A stretch of 64,000 bases of DNA, taken from the NCBI RefSeq assembly GCF_010093535.1, contig NW_022985189.1, positions 393,124-457,123 of the forward strand, read 5' to 3'. Each line of letters opens with the position of its first letter. The stretch's first letter is position 1. Of this stretch, positions 1 through 9,183 are shown in pieces. Made by a program: the position numbers and the translations under genes. Below the pieces are notes generated by a model. That model had not been told where the DNA came from, ran no database searches, and worked only from the letters and a program-made list of their open reading frames with translations. This stretch comes from Lindgomyces ingoldianus (lineage: Eukaryota; Ascomycota; Dothideomycetes; Pleosporales; Lindgomycetaceae).

Positions 1-278
1 GCGGTATGAATCCACTCAGAGGCATATGGGAGTGCGTGGGGACTCAGAGACCTGGGAATACCAATGACACCTATAGGCCTTGTACGTAGGATATCAGAAA
101 ACTACCGAGCTAGCTACGGGGGCGAGGTGCGACTAAATACATGAGGGAATAGGGGTAACAGCAGGGGGCAAGGCAGAGTCGGGGCCAGGTCGAGTCAGGG
201 TCGAGCCAGGGTCGGAGCCGATACGGGGACCCTTCGGATGGGTTCCGGGCGACCCGAGATGGAACGAGAATCGTTACA
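1..278. repeat. Gypsy-type LTR, truncated by window edge
   Basis: This stretch matches the 308-bp LTRs at 56482-56789 and 62506-62813 from about LTR position 34 to the terminal GTTACA, so only its first 33 bases lie outside the window. It is GC-richer than what follows and carries few RIP-type changes. The sequence after its right end (from 279) does not resemble the internal start next to the left LTR of the complete element, so it is either a solo LTR or the right-hand LTR of an element lying to the left. Reading 1-278 as the same orientation as the two LTRs at 56-63 kb is direct from the sequence. Confidence 0.85.
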
Positions 279-3200
279 TAGGTGTAGCATGCTGCAGGTC
301 TTTTCTGTTAGCTAGCCTAGCTATTTTATTAATATATAATGCTTATAATAGCTAAATTATTTATTACTGTTAATCTTTAATAATCTTAACTCCTAAAAAC
401 TATTATAGGTCCTTGCTTTCTATTAGAGTATACTTCTCTTATAACTAGTTTACTACACGCTGTGCATCTGCTTTAGAGCCTTTTCTATACATAATAATAA
501 GGTTGTTTATGTAAAAAAAGACAAATATTCTAGCTTTAGTTATATAGTAGGGTTTGTGTAGAATAGCTAAGAACCTAAGGCCTTTAAAAGTTATTATAAA
601 ATAGTGTTACTAAAGTAAAGGAGAAATTTATAGTCTATATAGTGCTTTTTAAAGCTTTAGTATTATACCTAGTTTCTAATAGCCTCTTAGCATCTGCATG
701 TAGATATTGCAGTTAATTACTGCATATATAAACATATTAGTTATGTTGTATTATTTAAGCTCTAAGTTAAAGCGTGCAGATATTACTATTAGCATTTAAA
801 ATAAGCATCCTACTAGAGTAGCAGTATAGGTATTTTATATAGTAATGTTTCTTTATTAATTGCTGTAAACTACTAGTTGCACTTTACATCTTTATAATTT
901 ATAGTGCTTGTTAAGCTTATAGGTGTACACCTACATATAATCTAGAATCTGCTGTCTAGCTGCCTTAATTAGCTTTATTTAGACCTTTGTCTAAAATTTT
1001 ATTATCTAATAACTATCTAAGTGTGTTCTTTCTACTGCCTTAAACATCTTATATAGAGGGTGCTTCTCTAGTTACTTTTAAGTTAATAGTAGAGGTAGTA
1101 GCTAGCTTTTATAAGGTGTCTTCCTTTTAAATAGTATTTTTATTAATACTGCTTTATCTAGTGTTTTACTACTATGCTTTTTTACACTTTTAAATCTTAT
1201 GCTAGCTATAAAGGCTGTAGCTTATAGTATAGTCTTTAACAACTTTATTTAGCTTAGCTTTAGTGCTGCTCTAGCTATTAACTGCATAAGTAATGCTATA
1301 AGTAGTAAAGTGTTTAAAAAAAATAGATAGTTATCTTTAATCTTTTTTTTTTAATAGTAGCCTAGTAGGTCTACTTTATTAAAATTTAATGTATTATTTA
1401 TAGTGTTATTTTTATAAAATAACTTTGTTTTTAGCTAATAACTAAGTGTTAGAAGCTTAATTATTTTAATATATATAGCAATTTTTTTTACTATGTTATA
1501 TATAAGGTTATTTATTAGGTCTTTAGGCTTACTACTAAAGATTAAGTATTTGTTAAAGATAATATTATATGTATAGATTACTTTTACTAGCAGTAGTATC
1601 TATACATAGTAGATGTTTAATAATTAGTACCTAACTAGATATCTAATCTACGCCTTTAGGTCTAGCCTTTATAGCCTAGATTTATTCTAATATGTGTTAT
1701 TAGTTATTATAAATGCTTTATAGCTATAAGCTTTTAAATGTGTAAAGCTTAGCTTTTAAATTAATATAATAACTTTATTATTTAGAGCTACTTATATAAA
1801 GAAGATCTTATATAGTGTCTTTTAGTTGTTAGCATAGTTTAGCGTCTAATTATATAGGTATACGCTGGCTCTAGTAATGTATAGCTATATGTTCTATAGT
1901 AAGTTAGCATCTAGTTGCATAGCCTGTAACTTTTTTTTATTTACACTTTTTAAGTGTTTAGCTTCTCTGTTCTAGGCTTATGTATCTAGTGCTAAAGGCT
2001 TAATAGTTATTTTATGTAATACTAGCTAGCGTTCTACCTCTAGTTTTACTATTATAATCTTATTATTAGCTTTAATAACTTTTATAGTAATGTTATAATA
2101 GTTTTTTAAAAAAAAATAAAGATTATAAAAGCTTTAATAATTAATTTAGTAAGCTTATTATCTTTAAAGTAAAGGTCTTACTAGAGGCTAGAATACTTAT
2201 TAGTAATTAGCATTTAACTTTACTCTTTTATAATGCTTTATGCTTTATATGCATAAAAATTAATTAATAGTCTTTTACTAAGTCTACTATTACTAATTTA
2301 TAGTGCGCAGCTAATTTATTATTGTATCTTAGCTTTACTACATAAGTTACATTAAACTATTATAATTTCTTTAATTTACACCCCCTTAGCTTACTATATA
2401 AAGTGTTAAAGTGTAGCTAGTCTAGGGTGTCTAAGACGCTTATGCTATAGCTTTATAAATACTTTTTATAGGCTATGTTTAGTTCTTATGTTAATTATAT
2501 GTGTATAATATAAGCCCTTTTATAGTAGATAGTACTCTAACACTTATTAGCTATAGATTTTTATAAAATTTTTAATTATTATCTTATTTAAAGCCTTTAA
2601 AGCAGTTAGCTCTGCTTATGTGTCCTACTAAATTCCTTTCTATTGCAGTAGGCAGAACAAGACTAGGTTGCACAGCAGGTCTAGGCACAGTGCAGTGTTA
2701 TAAAGTATAAGACTATATGCTTAACTATGTGTTCTATGCTTACTTTTTAGGCTTAGTGTAATTAATCTGTAGCTTTAAATCTATATGTAAAAGTTTTTAG
2801 ACTAAATAAAGTCTTCTAGTGTTAGTAAATAATAGTTATAAATCTAATTAAAATTATTTATAATATAGCATGTTAAGCTTAAGTTAAGGATAAATAATTT
2901 TTTTAGTAGATATCTATTCTAGTTTAAATTAACTATAGCTAGTAATATAGCTACTTTAACTCTTAATACTTTCTAGCTTTTAAGTTAGTCTTTTTATATC
3001 TTTAGCATAAGTGTATGTAAACTTTTTAGAATTAGTATTTTTAAATTATGTCTACGCTGCTTTTTTAGTAGGCCTTAAAATTCTAAGTTATGCTTACACT
3101 TTAATGCTATAAGCTTTTTAACTCTTTTATTTAGCATCTACTAGTCTAGTGCTCTGTCTAGATAAACATAAAAGCAGTCTTTTAGTGCATAGATGTGTCT

Positions 3201-4201
3201 ACATGTAGAATATTTAGTGCCTTTTATTTTAGTAAGTTTTTAGCTTAAGAATAACTTCTTATTATTTTCTTAATAATGTTAATGTTAAGGTTTACTTTAT
3301 TTTTTTAATGTTACAACTTCTGCACTATAGGTGTTTTTATTTATGCTCTAAGTAGTCTTTCTACTTTTAGTAAGGTATAATAAGTTATCTATTATAAAGG
3401 CAGCTTTATGCTTTCTTATATATATTAAATAATTTAACATTATATGTTTTTAAAAGCGCTTTATTATTTTTTTTAATTTATGTTTAATGCAAACTATCTG
3501 CTTTTCTAAAAGGTTATAGACTAATAAGGGGCAACTTTATTTATAGTAGTTAGAAAGTTCTTTACTACAGCATTAAACTACGTTGTTTTTAGAACATTTT
3601 GTGTCTCTGCTTCTGTAGCAGCGTAGTTATACTCTGCTAGCCACAGGTCCTATATGCTCGCGTTTCTTAGCAGCTTTAGAAATGCATTATATTAGTTACA
3701 CACATGTTCTTATTTAAATTAGTTGTTAACACCTACTATAGCTTTAAAGTTTGTAATCCACTGTCTAAGTAGTTTATCTAGGGAACAGCATGTACGCTGC
3801 AGATGCGGGCTAACTGTTAACTAGATAAAGACAATAATCTATTAGAAGCTTAATTACTCTCTTTTATAATTATGTCTGTTACTTTTGTACTTGTTAGCCT
3901 TAATCTTATAGTATTTAATAGCTTCTTTAAAGGCTCTAACACTGCTTGTTAATAGCTTGTTTAAGTGCGTAGGCGTTTTAACGTTAGAGGCTAGTGAAAA
4001 CTCAGCTATTAGCGGCATCTCTAGAGCTCTTGGTTTGGAGATCATTTGGATGGTCAACTTAGGATCCACTTGCGGCCAGATGCCGTGCGCTACACATCTC
4101 GATTGCAGCTGCATCATCCAGGCTCTGTAGTCGGTGTGGTCTCGAAGGACGACTGTCGCGTCTCGAGGAGGCTGGGTGGCCATTTGTATCAATAGAGGCA
4201 C
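279..4201 (-). mobile_element. RIP-decayed Ty1/copia-like retrotransposon
   Basis: About 3.9 kb of very AT-rich DNA without open frames. At its right end a readable minus-strand frame resembles a copia gag N-terminus (separate entry). About 2.6 kb downstream on the same strand, near 1555-1590, the reversed sequence reads roughly L-Y-I-x-N-I-I-F, resembling a mutated YVDD-type reverse transcriptase box. Distance and order (gag at the right, RT toward the left, then room for RNase H) fit a copia layout. The RT match is weak and needs an off-by-two gap; the gag match is the stronger support. No LTR pair was recognised, so the exact ends are uncertain. Confidence 0.5.
3854..4201 (-). pseudogene. 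Copia-type gag N-terminal fragment
   Basis: A 115-residue minus-strand frame. The first ~60 residues carry features of fungal Ty1/copia gag starts: a short leader with QPP, then a tryptophan-centred segment (RDHTDYRAWMMQLQSRC) and a GIWPQVDP motif. The second half (AFKEAIKYYKIKANKYK) is rich in K and N where E and D would be expected, as G-to-A mutation of the coding strand produces. The coding part at 4020-4201 has near-normal GC while everything to its left is AT-rich, so decay is uneven along the element. The frame then runs into stop-filled AT-rich DNA. It is a remnant, not a functional gene; assignment rests on recalled family features, not a search. Confidence 0.55.
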
Positions 4202-4406
4202 TGAGACTCTTAATTGTCAGATTAAAGCACTGTTTCTAGGCTTCCTAAGATGAATAATAGGTTTAGATATAATGTATAGGATAATTTATTAATTGTATTT
4301 ATTGTGTTAATTTATTGATTCTTTTTCTGCTCTACTTGTGTTGCTCAGCTTTTTGTTCTGCCGATCCGAGTCCCTCGCGCACTAGCCCTATGCGCGACCA
4401 GCTTGC
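4202..4406. other. Short AT-rich stretch, no gene seen
   Basis: This lies between the gag fragment and the 10-bp minisatellite. I see no open frame or repeat end. It would be the place for the 5' LTR or primer site of the minus-strand copia remnant, but nothing recognisable is present. Confidence 0.4.
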
Positions 4407-4503
4407 AACATGCTGCAATTTGCTGCAAAATGCTGTAACATGCTGCAATTTGCTGCAATTTGCTGCAACATGCTGCAAAATGCTGCAATTTGCAGCAACA
4501 TAC
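4405..4503. repeat. 10-bp minisatellite (TGCTGCAA-based)
   Basis: About ten imperfect copies of a 10-bp unit of the form (A/T)TGCTGCAA(N), alternating ATGCTGCAAT, TTGCTGCAAA and ATGCTGTAAC variants. Short open frames on both strands here (Cys/Leu/Gln-rich) are by-products of the repeat, not genes. Confidence 0.85.
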
Positions 4504-4803
4504 TGTTCGAGCTTATTGCTCGTACTATGTAGCAGCTTTCGTCAAACGTTCCTCCTGTCTCGACAGTAGGTGCGCATATCTGACAACTACTTAGACATGT
4601 TAAAGAAATATTAGATATAACTTGCACTCTAAGCTTTTAAATAAAATATAATACTTGTTAAGTAATATACTACAGTTATATATAAAGTCTTTTAAAAGAT
4701 AATATATATAACTAACATACTAGATAACCTTTATAAGCTAATTCTATAGCTAACTTATAAAAGCTTAATAAGAATAAAAAGTAAGTAATTATTAAGCATA
4801 TAT

Positions 4804-4906
4804 GTAAGGACAAAGCTCTATACTACGGCGCTAATACAACTAAAAAGGTGCGAATAATCAACTAACAGTTGATCCTGCGTATGTAACAAGGTAGGCACGG
4901 TCAACC
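4804..4906 (-). repeat. Short tRNA-like repeat, copy 1
   Basis: First of three related short repeats (others at 5237-5390 and 6145-6273). Read on the minus strand it ends in a segment related to TTGGCGCAGTGGTACAGTG, which resembles a polymerase III A box. This copy is RIP-damaged (AGCTCTATACTACGGCGC). A further part (4881-4903) recurs inverted at 5662-5684. Confidence 0.5.
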
Positions 4907-4954
4907 ACGTGGTCTTCTCTCGCTTATAGAGGTTTAGGCTAGACTAGAGACAAC

Positions 4955-4990
4955 TGCTAGTGCTAGTGCTAGTGCTAGTGCTAGCCCTAG
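4955..4990. repeat. TGCTAG hexamer microsatellite
   Basis: Five perfect TGCTAG units followed by one variant (CCCTAG). Confidence 0.85.
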
Positions 4991-5218
4991 CATTATCTAT
5001 ATATATATTATACTATGCGAGAATACTTAGCTTAAGTATTCTTGTGCGTACCTTTTAGTACAATAGGGAAAGTCGTATAGTATTAGCTTGGCAGACAGGG
5101 CGTCTACCTTATTACAGTATGTTTATTAAGTGTTATCTAAAGCTTAAAGTAAAGTTTAAGTGTAAGTATAATTAGTAAATATCTAGCTTATTATAAAGTC
5201 TATTTTTTATTAAAGTTA

Positions 5219-5661
5219 CGTAACGGCACAGGCAAGATGTAAGGACGGAGCTCTGTACCACTACGCCAATACAACCAAAAAGGTGCGAATAATCAACCAA
5301 CGTTAATTATTGCGTACAGAATAGTATATATACCCGTCGCACGTAAGCACCATCTCGGCCTTACACGTAAGCGCCATCCTGGCCTTACACAAGACAACAG
5401 GTTCGAATGCGGTATGAATCTACTTAGAGGTATATAGGAGTGCGTGGGGACTTAGAAACCTGGGAATTCCATTAACACCTATAGGCCTTGTACAAAGGAT
5501 ATCAGAAAACCACTAAGCTAGCTAAGGGGAGAGGTGCGACTAAATACTTAGAGATAGGGGTAGCGCAGGGGGCAGGGCAGAGCCGGAGCAGATACAAGGA
5601 ACCTTTGGATATAAGGTCCGCTAGGTAACTTTGAATAGAACAATTCAAGCGAATTGTTACA
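5219..5661. repeat. Gypsy LTR interrupted by a tRNA-like repeat
   Basis: The ends (CGTAACGGCACAGGCAAG ... GAATTGTTACA) and body match the 308-bp LTR family at 56-63 kb, in the same orientation. After about 18 bases it is interrupted by the short repeat at 5237-5390 and then resumes with AAGACAACAGGTTCGAATGC. There is no retrotransposon interior next to it, so this is probably a solo LTR. A clean target duplication is not visible; flanks AGTTA and GTTAA share four bases only if shifted. Confidence 0.75.
5237..5390 (-). repeat. Short tRNA-like repeat, copy 2 (inside LTR)
   Basis: It is inserted in the gypsy LTR. It begins GTAAGGACGGAGC and ends GGCCTTACAC, so the ends are short inverted repeats. 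Minus-strand reading gives the A-box-like TTGGCGTAGTGGTACAGAGC. Near the right end a ~25-bp unit (CGTAAGCACCATCTCGGCCT and variant) is tandemly duplicated. Confidence 0.6.
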
Positions 5662-5737
5662 GTTAACTGTGCCTACCTTGTTACACAAAAGTAAGCAACT
5701 TAGGCGTGTAAGTAACTCGCCTGTAGGGTACATTGTT

Positions 5738-6144
5738 TTATAGGAAATTATATTTTTTATGTTTACTTCTATGTAGTTCTTTCTTTAGCTATTTAAGCTA
5801 TATTTATTATAAATTTTTTAAACTACTTATTTTTTTATTATTCTAATATTAATCTAGTTTAAGAATATATCTAATTCTATTCTAAGGTGTGTGTATTCTA
5901 ATGCGCTGTTTAGCGTAATGTAGAGTAATAAGTTTATTACTTATTTCTTTTCTTTTATTAAGTCTAGTCTTTAGCTTAATATGTTTATAGCTTTATTTAA
6001 AGGTTTCTTATAATAGGGTTTAAAGTTAAACTAAGCTAACACCTTTACTTATCTAGTCTACCTTAAGTTTAACTACTTTATTATAGTAAACCTAGTTAAG
6101 TTCTAGTAATTAGAGTAGATTATTATAGAGAACTTCACCTGATA
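5738..6144. other. AT-rich DNA, no gene seen
   Basis: AT-rich sequence with no open frame and no match that I can see to the other repeats in the window. It is probably RIP-decayed transposon remnant. Confidence 0.5.
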
Positions 6145-6273
6145 GTTGTAAGGCCGGGATGGTCCTTACGCGCGACGGGTAAATATACTATTCTGTACGC
6201 AGAATCAACTGTTGGTTGATTATTCGCACCTTTTGGTTGTATTGGCGCAGTGGTACAGTGCTCTGTCCTTACA
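6145..6273 (+). repeat. Short tRNA-like repeat, copy 3
   Basis: The best-preserved copy. It reads GTAAGGCCGGGATGGTCC at the left and TATTGGCGCAGTGGTACAGT then GCTCTGTCCTTAC at the right. The segment TTGGCGCAGTGG fits an A box (TRGYNNANNNG-like). No convincing B box, acceptor stem or T arm is present, so it is not a tRNA gene. It could be a SINE-like element or an element that captured part of a tRNA. It lies just at the border where AT-rich DNA gives way to normal composition. Confidence 0.55.
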
Positions 6274-6770
6274 ATAGTTTTGTAGAGCCTGCATTAAAGC
6301 ACTCGGAATGGCTATCAAGGACCCCCCAGATAAGCTAGTTTGCTAGGGTTTTAATCTAATGGACAGCGAGGGCTACTATCAATTAGAAGGACTCACCATC
6401 ACCCTCACGCAGGGTCAGGTGAACCAGCGTCACGTGCGACACCATTCGACGCCGAGGTAGGATGCCAACAACATCCGGATTGGAATCCAATGGGAAACTG
6501 GCGCCTTTCATCTGAGAATTTCGTAGGCCAAGCTGATGAAGGTGGTCTCTTGGTTCATGGTATTTGTTGCTGAAGTCAGGGGAAGATCTGAGGAGGGTAT
6601 CAAGAGTGCAGACCGAGCTTTGTAGCTCTCGGCACTCTCCTCACTCTCCCCACGCGGCAAATGAAATAACCGCTGCTCCCTCAGAAGCAGATGAGAAGAA
6701 AATCGAAATTTATCTTTGCGAAAATACGTGCAGATGAAAATCTCTCATTTCACGTCCGCCTAACATCCCT
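6274..6770. other. Region left of HET remnant, no gene seen
   Basis: Normal composition begins here. I found no open frame with recognisable content. If the HET remnant once had its N-terminal HET domain, it is not visible in this stretch. Confidence 0.4.
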
Positions 6771-7856
6771 GTGACATTGGCGAGGAAAGAGACCATGATC
6801 GAAACTACCAGAAAGCAGACTCGGGTCGAAGCACTATGGAGAACACTATTGGCAGACACATTCCTCCAGTACCATCCGGCACTCCTGGACGTTGGGTTTG
6901 TCTTTGCTACATGGCTTTCGATGGAATTAAAGTTTGCAAGTTTTAATAGGGAACTGATCCTGGCCGAAACAACAACGAGGGAATAGGGAATCCATGAACG
7001 GATAGGATTTAAGTTTATTGCAAAGGATTTTGAAGATATCTTGGATCGACGAGAGGTAGATAAGCCCGGTGAAGGTGAATGAAGCCTCAACAACCGTGGC
7101 AGCCTTCAGCGCTCTTCTCCCAGTGAAAGTGGTGTTGCAGAGGCTACCTTATTGGATCCGCCATCTCTTACGTTCATACTGTTCGAGCTGGGGGTGTGTC
7201 GCACGTACAATTATCCGCCTATATATATTCTTCTGCTGTGCTTGGTAGAAGGTTGACCTTTTGCCTTTGCAACAAGTGGTTTTATAGCTCATATAACTTG
7301 CTTTGGGACCTTGTGGAGCACATAGCTAGGACAAAGACTCATCAGATGATGACAATGTTGGACGATACGCTGGTGTTCTCGGGAGGATCGATTGGCTCGT
7401 CAATGAAGAGCAGGGTACCTCTTTGTCTTATTAGAGGATATTCAGGACGCAAGCAGAAAGGCCAGGGAAGAATCCGGGCTTGGCTGGGTGGCATATCACT
7501 CTCCGGATGGTATTCGATACGTCCCAGAGTCTGGTCAACTTCAGCATATGCTGGACTGGATGGCATAAATGAGGTTCTGGTAAAGGAGTTTGCCAACAGA
7601 TATCAACTCGTCAATTATTCCCTGAGTTTCCAGAACGGCGTGCGACTAGTTAGGAAATGGTCCGATTTCTGCTCAGAAGGATGGCAAAGTTTGGATCCTT
7701 TTCAGCGCGCCAACACCTTTGGTGCTCCGGCTGGCAGGAGACGGTCAGTACCGGGTAATTGGGGAAGCGTATGTCCAATGAATAATGCACAGCGAAGTGG
7801 TCGAGGCAATGTTGAAAGACGACCCTGAACGGGAAGCTTGGGCCATTGTGCACACT
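6771..7856 (+). pseudogene. HET-family gene remnant (heterokaryon incompatibility)
   Basis: Two separated pieces read as the C-terminal half of a fungal HET-domain protein. The first, 6771-6986, encodes a segment containing TRKQTRVEALWRTLLADTF and a following FATWLSMEL, as in the variable region after the HET domain. The second, from about 7672 to 7855, reads VWILFSAPTPLVLR, then GDGQYRVIGEAYVQ, a stop, then a segment ending EREAWAIVHTR; this is the usual HET C-terminal end (W-I-L ... P-x-V-L-R ... Y-R-x-I-G-E-A-Y-V). The frame is interrupted by TAG at 6984 and by stops around 7640-7660 and 7777, and the two pieces are separated by about 680 bp that I cannot place. HET proteins trigger cell death on fusion of incompatible strains; this copy cannot do so. 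No HET domain proper is seen. Confidence 0.6.
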
Positions 7857-9183
7857 CGACCATTCTCATGTGACTTGCCAATCACCTCCTCTTGAGCGCG
7901 CTGCAGTGACCTCACTTCACCGATATCGTGATTACGTTGTTCGTATATTCTATTTTGCAGCTATCGTTATATTATTTCCGAGGGAACGGTTGATGCGGTC
8001 GTTGGGGCGGTTGGACTCCCAGCCTGGTTTGCATGCAATCACTGGAGAGGCACCTGCTCGTAGCCATCTCAGGGTTGTCCACCCTAGGGGGGAGGGGTTT
8101 TGTAGAGGACAGGGTTAGACTGATGCCGTGGCTGTTAGAAACAAACTCGCTAGTATATTGATACTCTAGATTTCCTCCAACCACACTGGACTAACCTGAA
8201 TTGCAGTCTGAGTCTTCGTGCCCATTTCCTGTTCCAGCGATCCTTCTAGTTTTAACATGGCCTGGTGAGCGTTTGACGCAAAGATGTTGGAGGGTTTCGC
8301 AAGAGCGAAGAACAGCTTGACCATGTATCAAGGCAAATCGGCTTTGATATAAACGTAATGCTTTGTGCCTCGACAACCAATTATATGCTCGAGAACCAGT
8401 TCTTTTGAGGTCCCTTGAGGAGCCTTGTGAGCCGAAATGTCATGACGAGATATTGTGTTAACGGGTTCCTTGTCGCAAACAATTGGAACGCTGTAAGATG
8501 TCGACACAAAACTTTCGTGCACCCCGTAGACATTTCGTTGCAAATGTATTAGAAGGCTGAGACTACTACCAACCCCATACGCATGGAGCAATGTTATGGG
8601 GTACCACTGATTTCCGCCCGAATTGAAGATCGTTTGTCCGGCGGGTTCCGAAATGAAGTTTTCAGAACCGTGTACTCAAGGAGGTCAAATGGGAATTTTG
8701 AGATTTTTCGTCGTGTCGTATCCTTCTTACTACATTTGGCTGACATCGAAGGACTCACGCATGAATTCTGGTGGTTGTATTGGTAGTTGGTCACAGTGCT
8801 AGCGCGAGGGGTATCCGGCATCAAGATTTGTCCGAGTAGCTGCATCTTGAGTAGGGCCTAGGCCAATCTCTTTGTTGGGTAGTTAGATGTCTGATAGCCG
8901 CGATTTGACTCAAGAGAAGATATACTGATGTTGCAGGGCAAGGACTGCAAACTTGAGGTACCTCGGTACCAGGATATTGCTCATCACGTGCCTCCCTCTT
9001 CGGCGGATTAGGAAGTGGCACTGCTGGTTCTGAATGTCTCAGCTGCTAGTAAACGAATTCATTGTCATTAGAGAGGGTGCTTGCTGCCTCTATATGCTAC
9101 CTACGTGTTGATCATAAAGGGTATCTGTGTTTGCGATTGAAATACGAAATTGATCTTATCAGACCAGAACTTTGGAACTATAT
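7857..9183. other. No recognisable gene
   Basis: Normal composition with several short overlapping frames (for example 8328-8591 minus, 8583-8786 plus), none with motifs I recognise. It probably contains decayed genic DNA plus the downstream region of the Swi5-like gene. Confidence 0.4.

Larger units (their letters stand above)
4580..5733. mobile_element. Decayed 1.1-kb palindromic Fot1-like derivative
   Basis: From about 4580 the sequence follows the arm of the palindromic element seen intact at 47922-49021 (CTACTTAGACATG onward), without the outermost end. At about 5165-5190 it shows the same arm-to-core junction as that copy, reversed (AGTATAATTAGTAAATATCT compared with the reverse of AGATATCTCTTAACTATACT). 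A terminal inverted repeat closes it at about 5685-5733 (CAAAAGTAAGCAACTTAGG...GGTACAT). It is interrupted by a tRNA-like repeat (4804-4906), by unmatched sequence with a hexamer repeat, and by a gypsy LTR (5219-5661). It is heavily mutated and has an internal loss near the right end. Confidence 0.6.

Noticed and set aside
1555..1590. Copia YVDD box as a firm RT annotation
   Set aside because: The match needs a 2-base gap and several substitutions; it is kept only as weak support for the element as a whole.
4405..4503. CRISPR-like array
   Set aside because: The units are 10 bp with no spacers, in a eukaryotic genome; it is a minisatellite.
4388..4627. Cys/Leu/Gln repeat peptide on either strand as a gene
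   Set aside because: The frame exists only because the 10-bp minisatellite has no stops in it.
6231..6275. Candidate tRNA gene (GGTTGTATTGGCGCAGTGGTA...)
   Set aside because: Only the 5' half resembles a tRNA. No matching acceptor stem, anticodon loop or B box follows, and the segment recurs as a mobile repeat.
7196..7828. 210-codon + strand frame as a separate gene
   Set aside because: Its last third overlaps, in a different frame, the sequence that reads as a HET C-terminus; the rest has no recognisable content.
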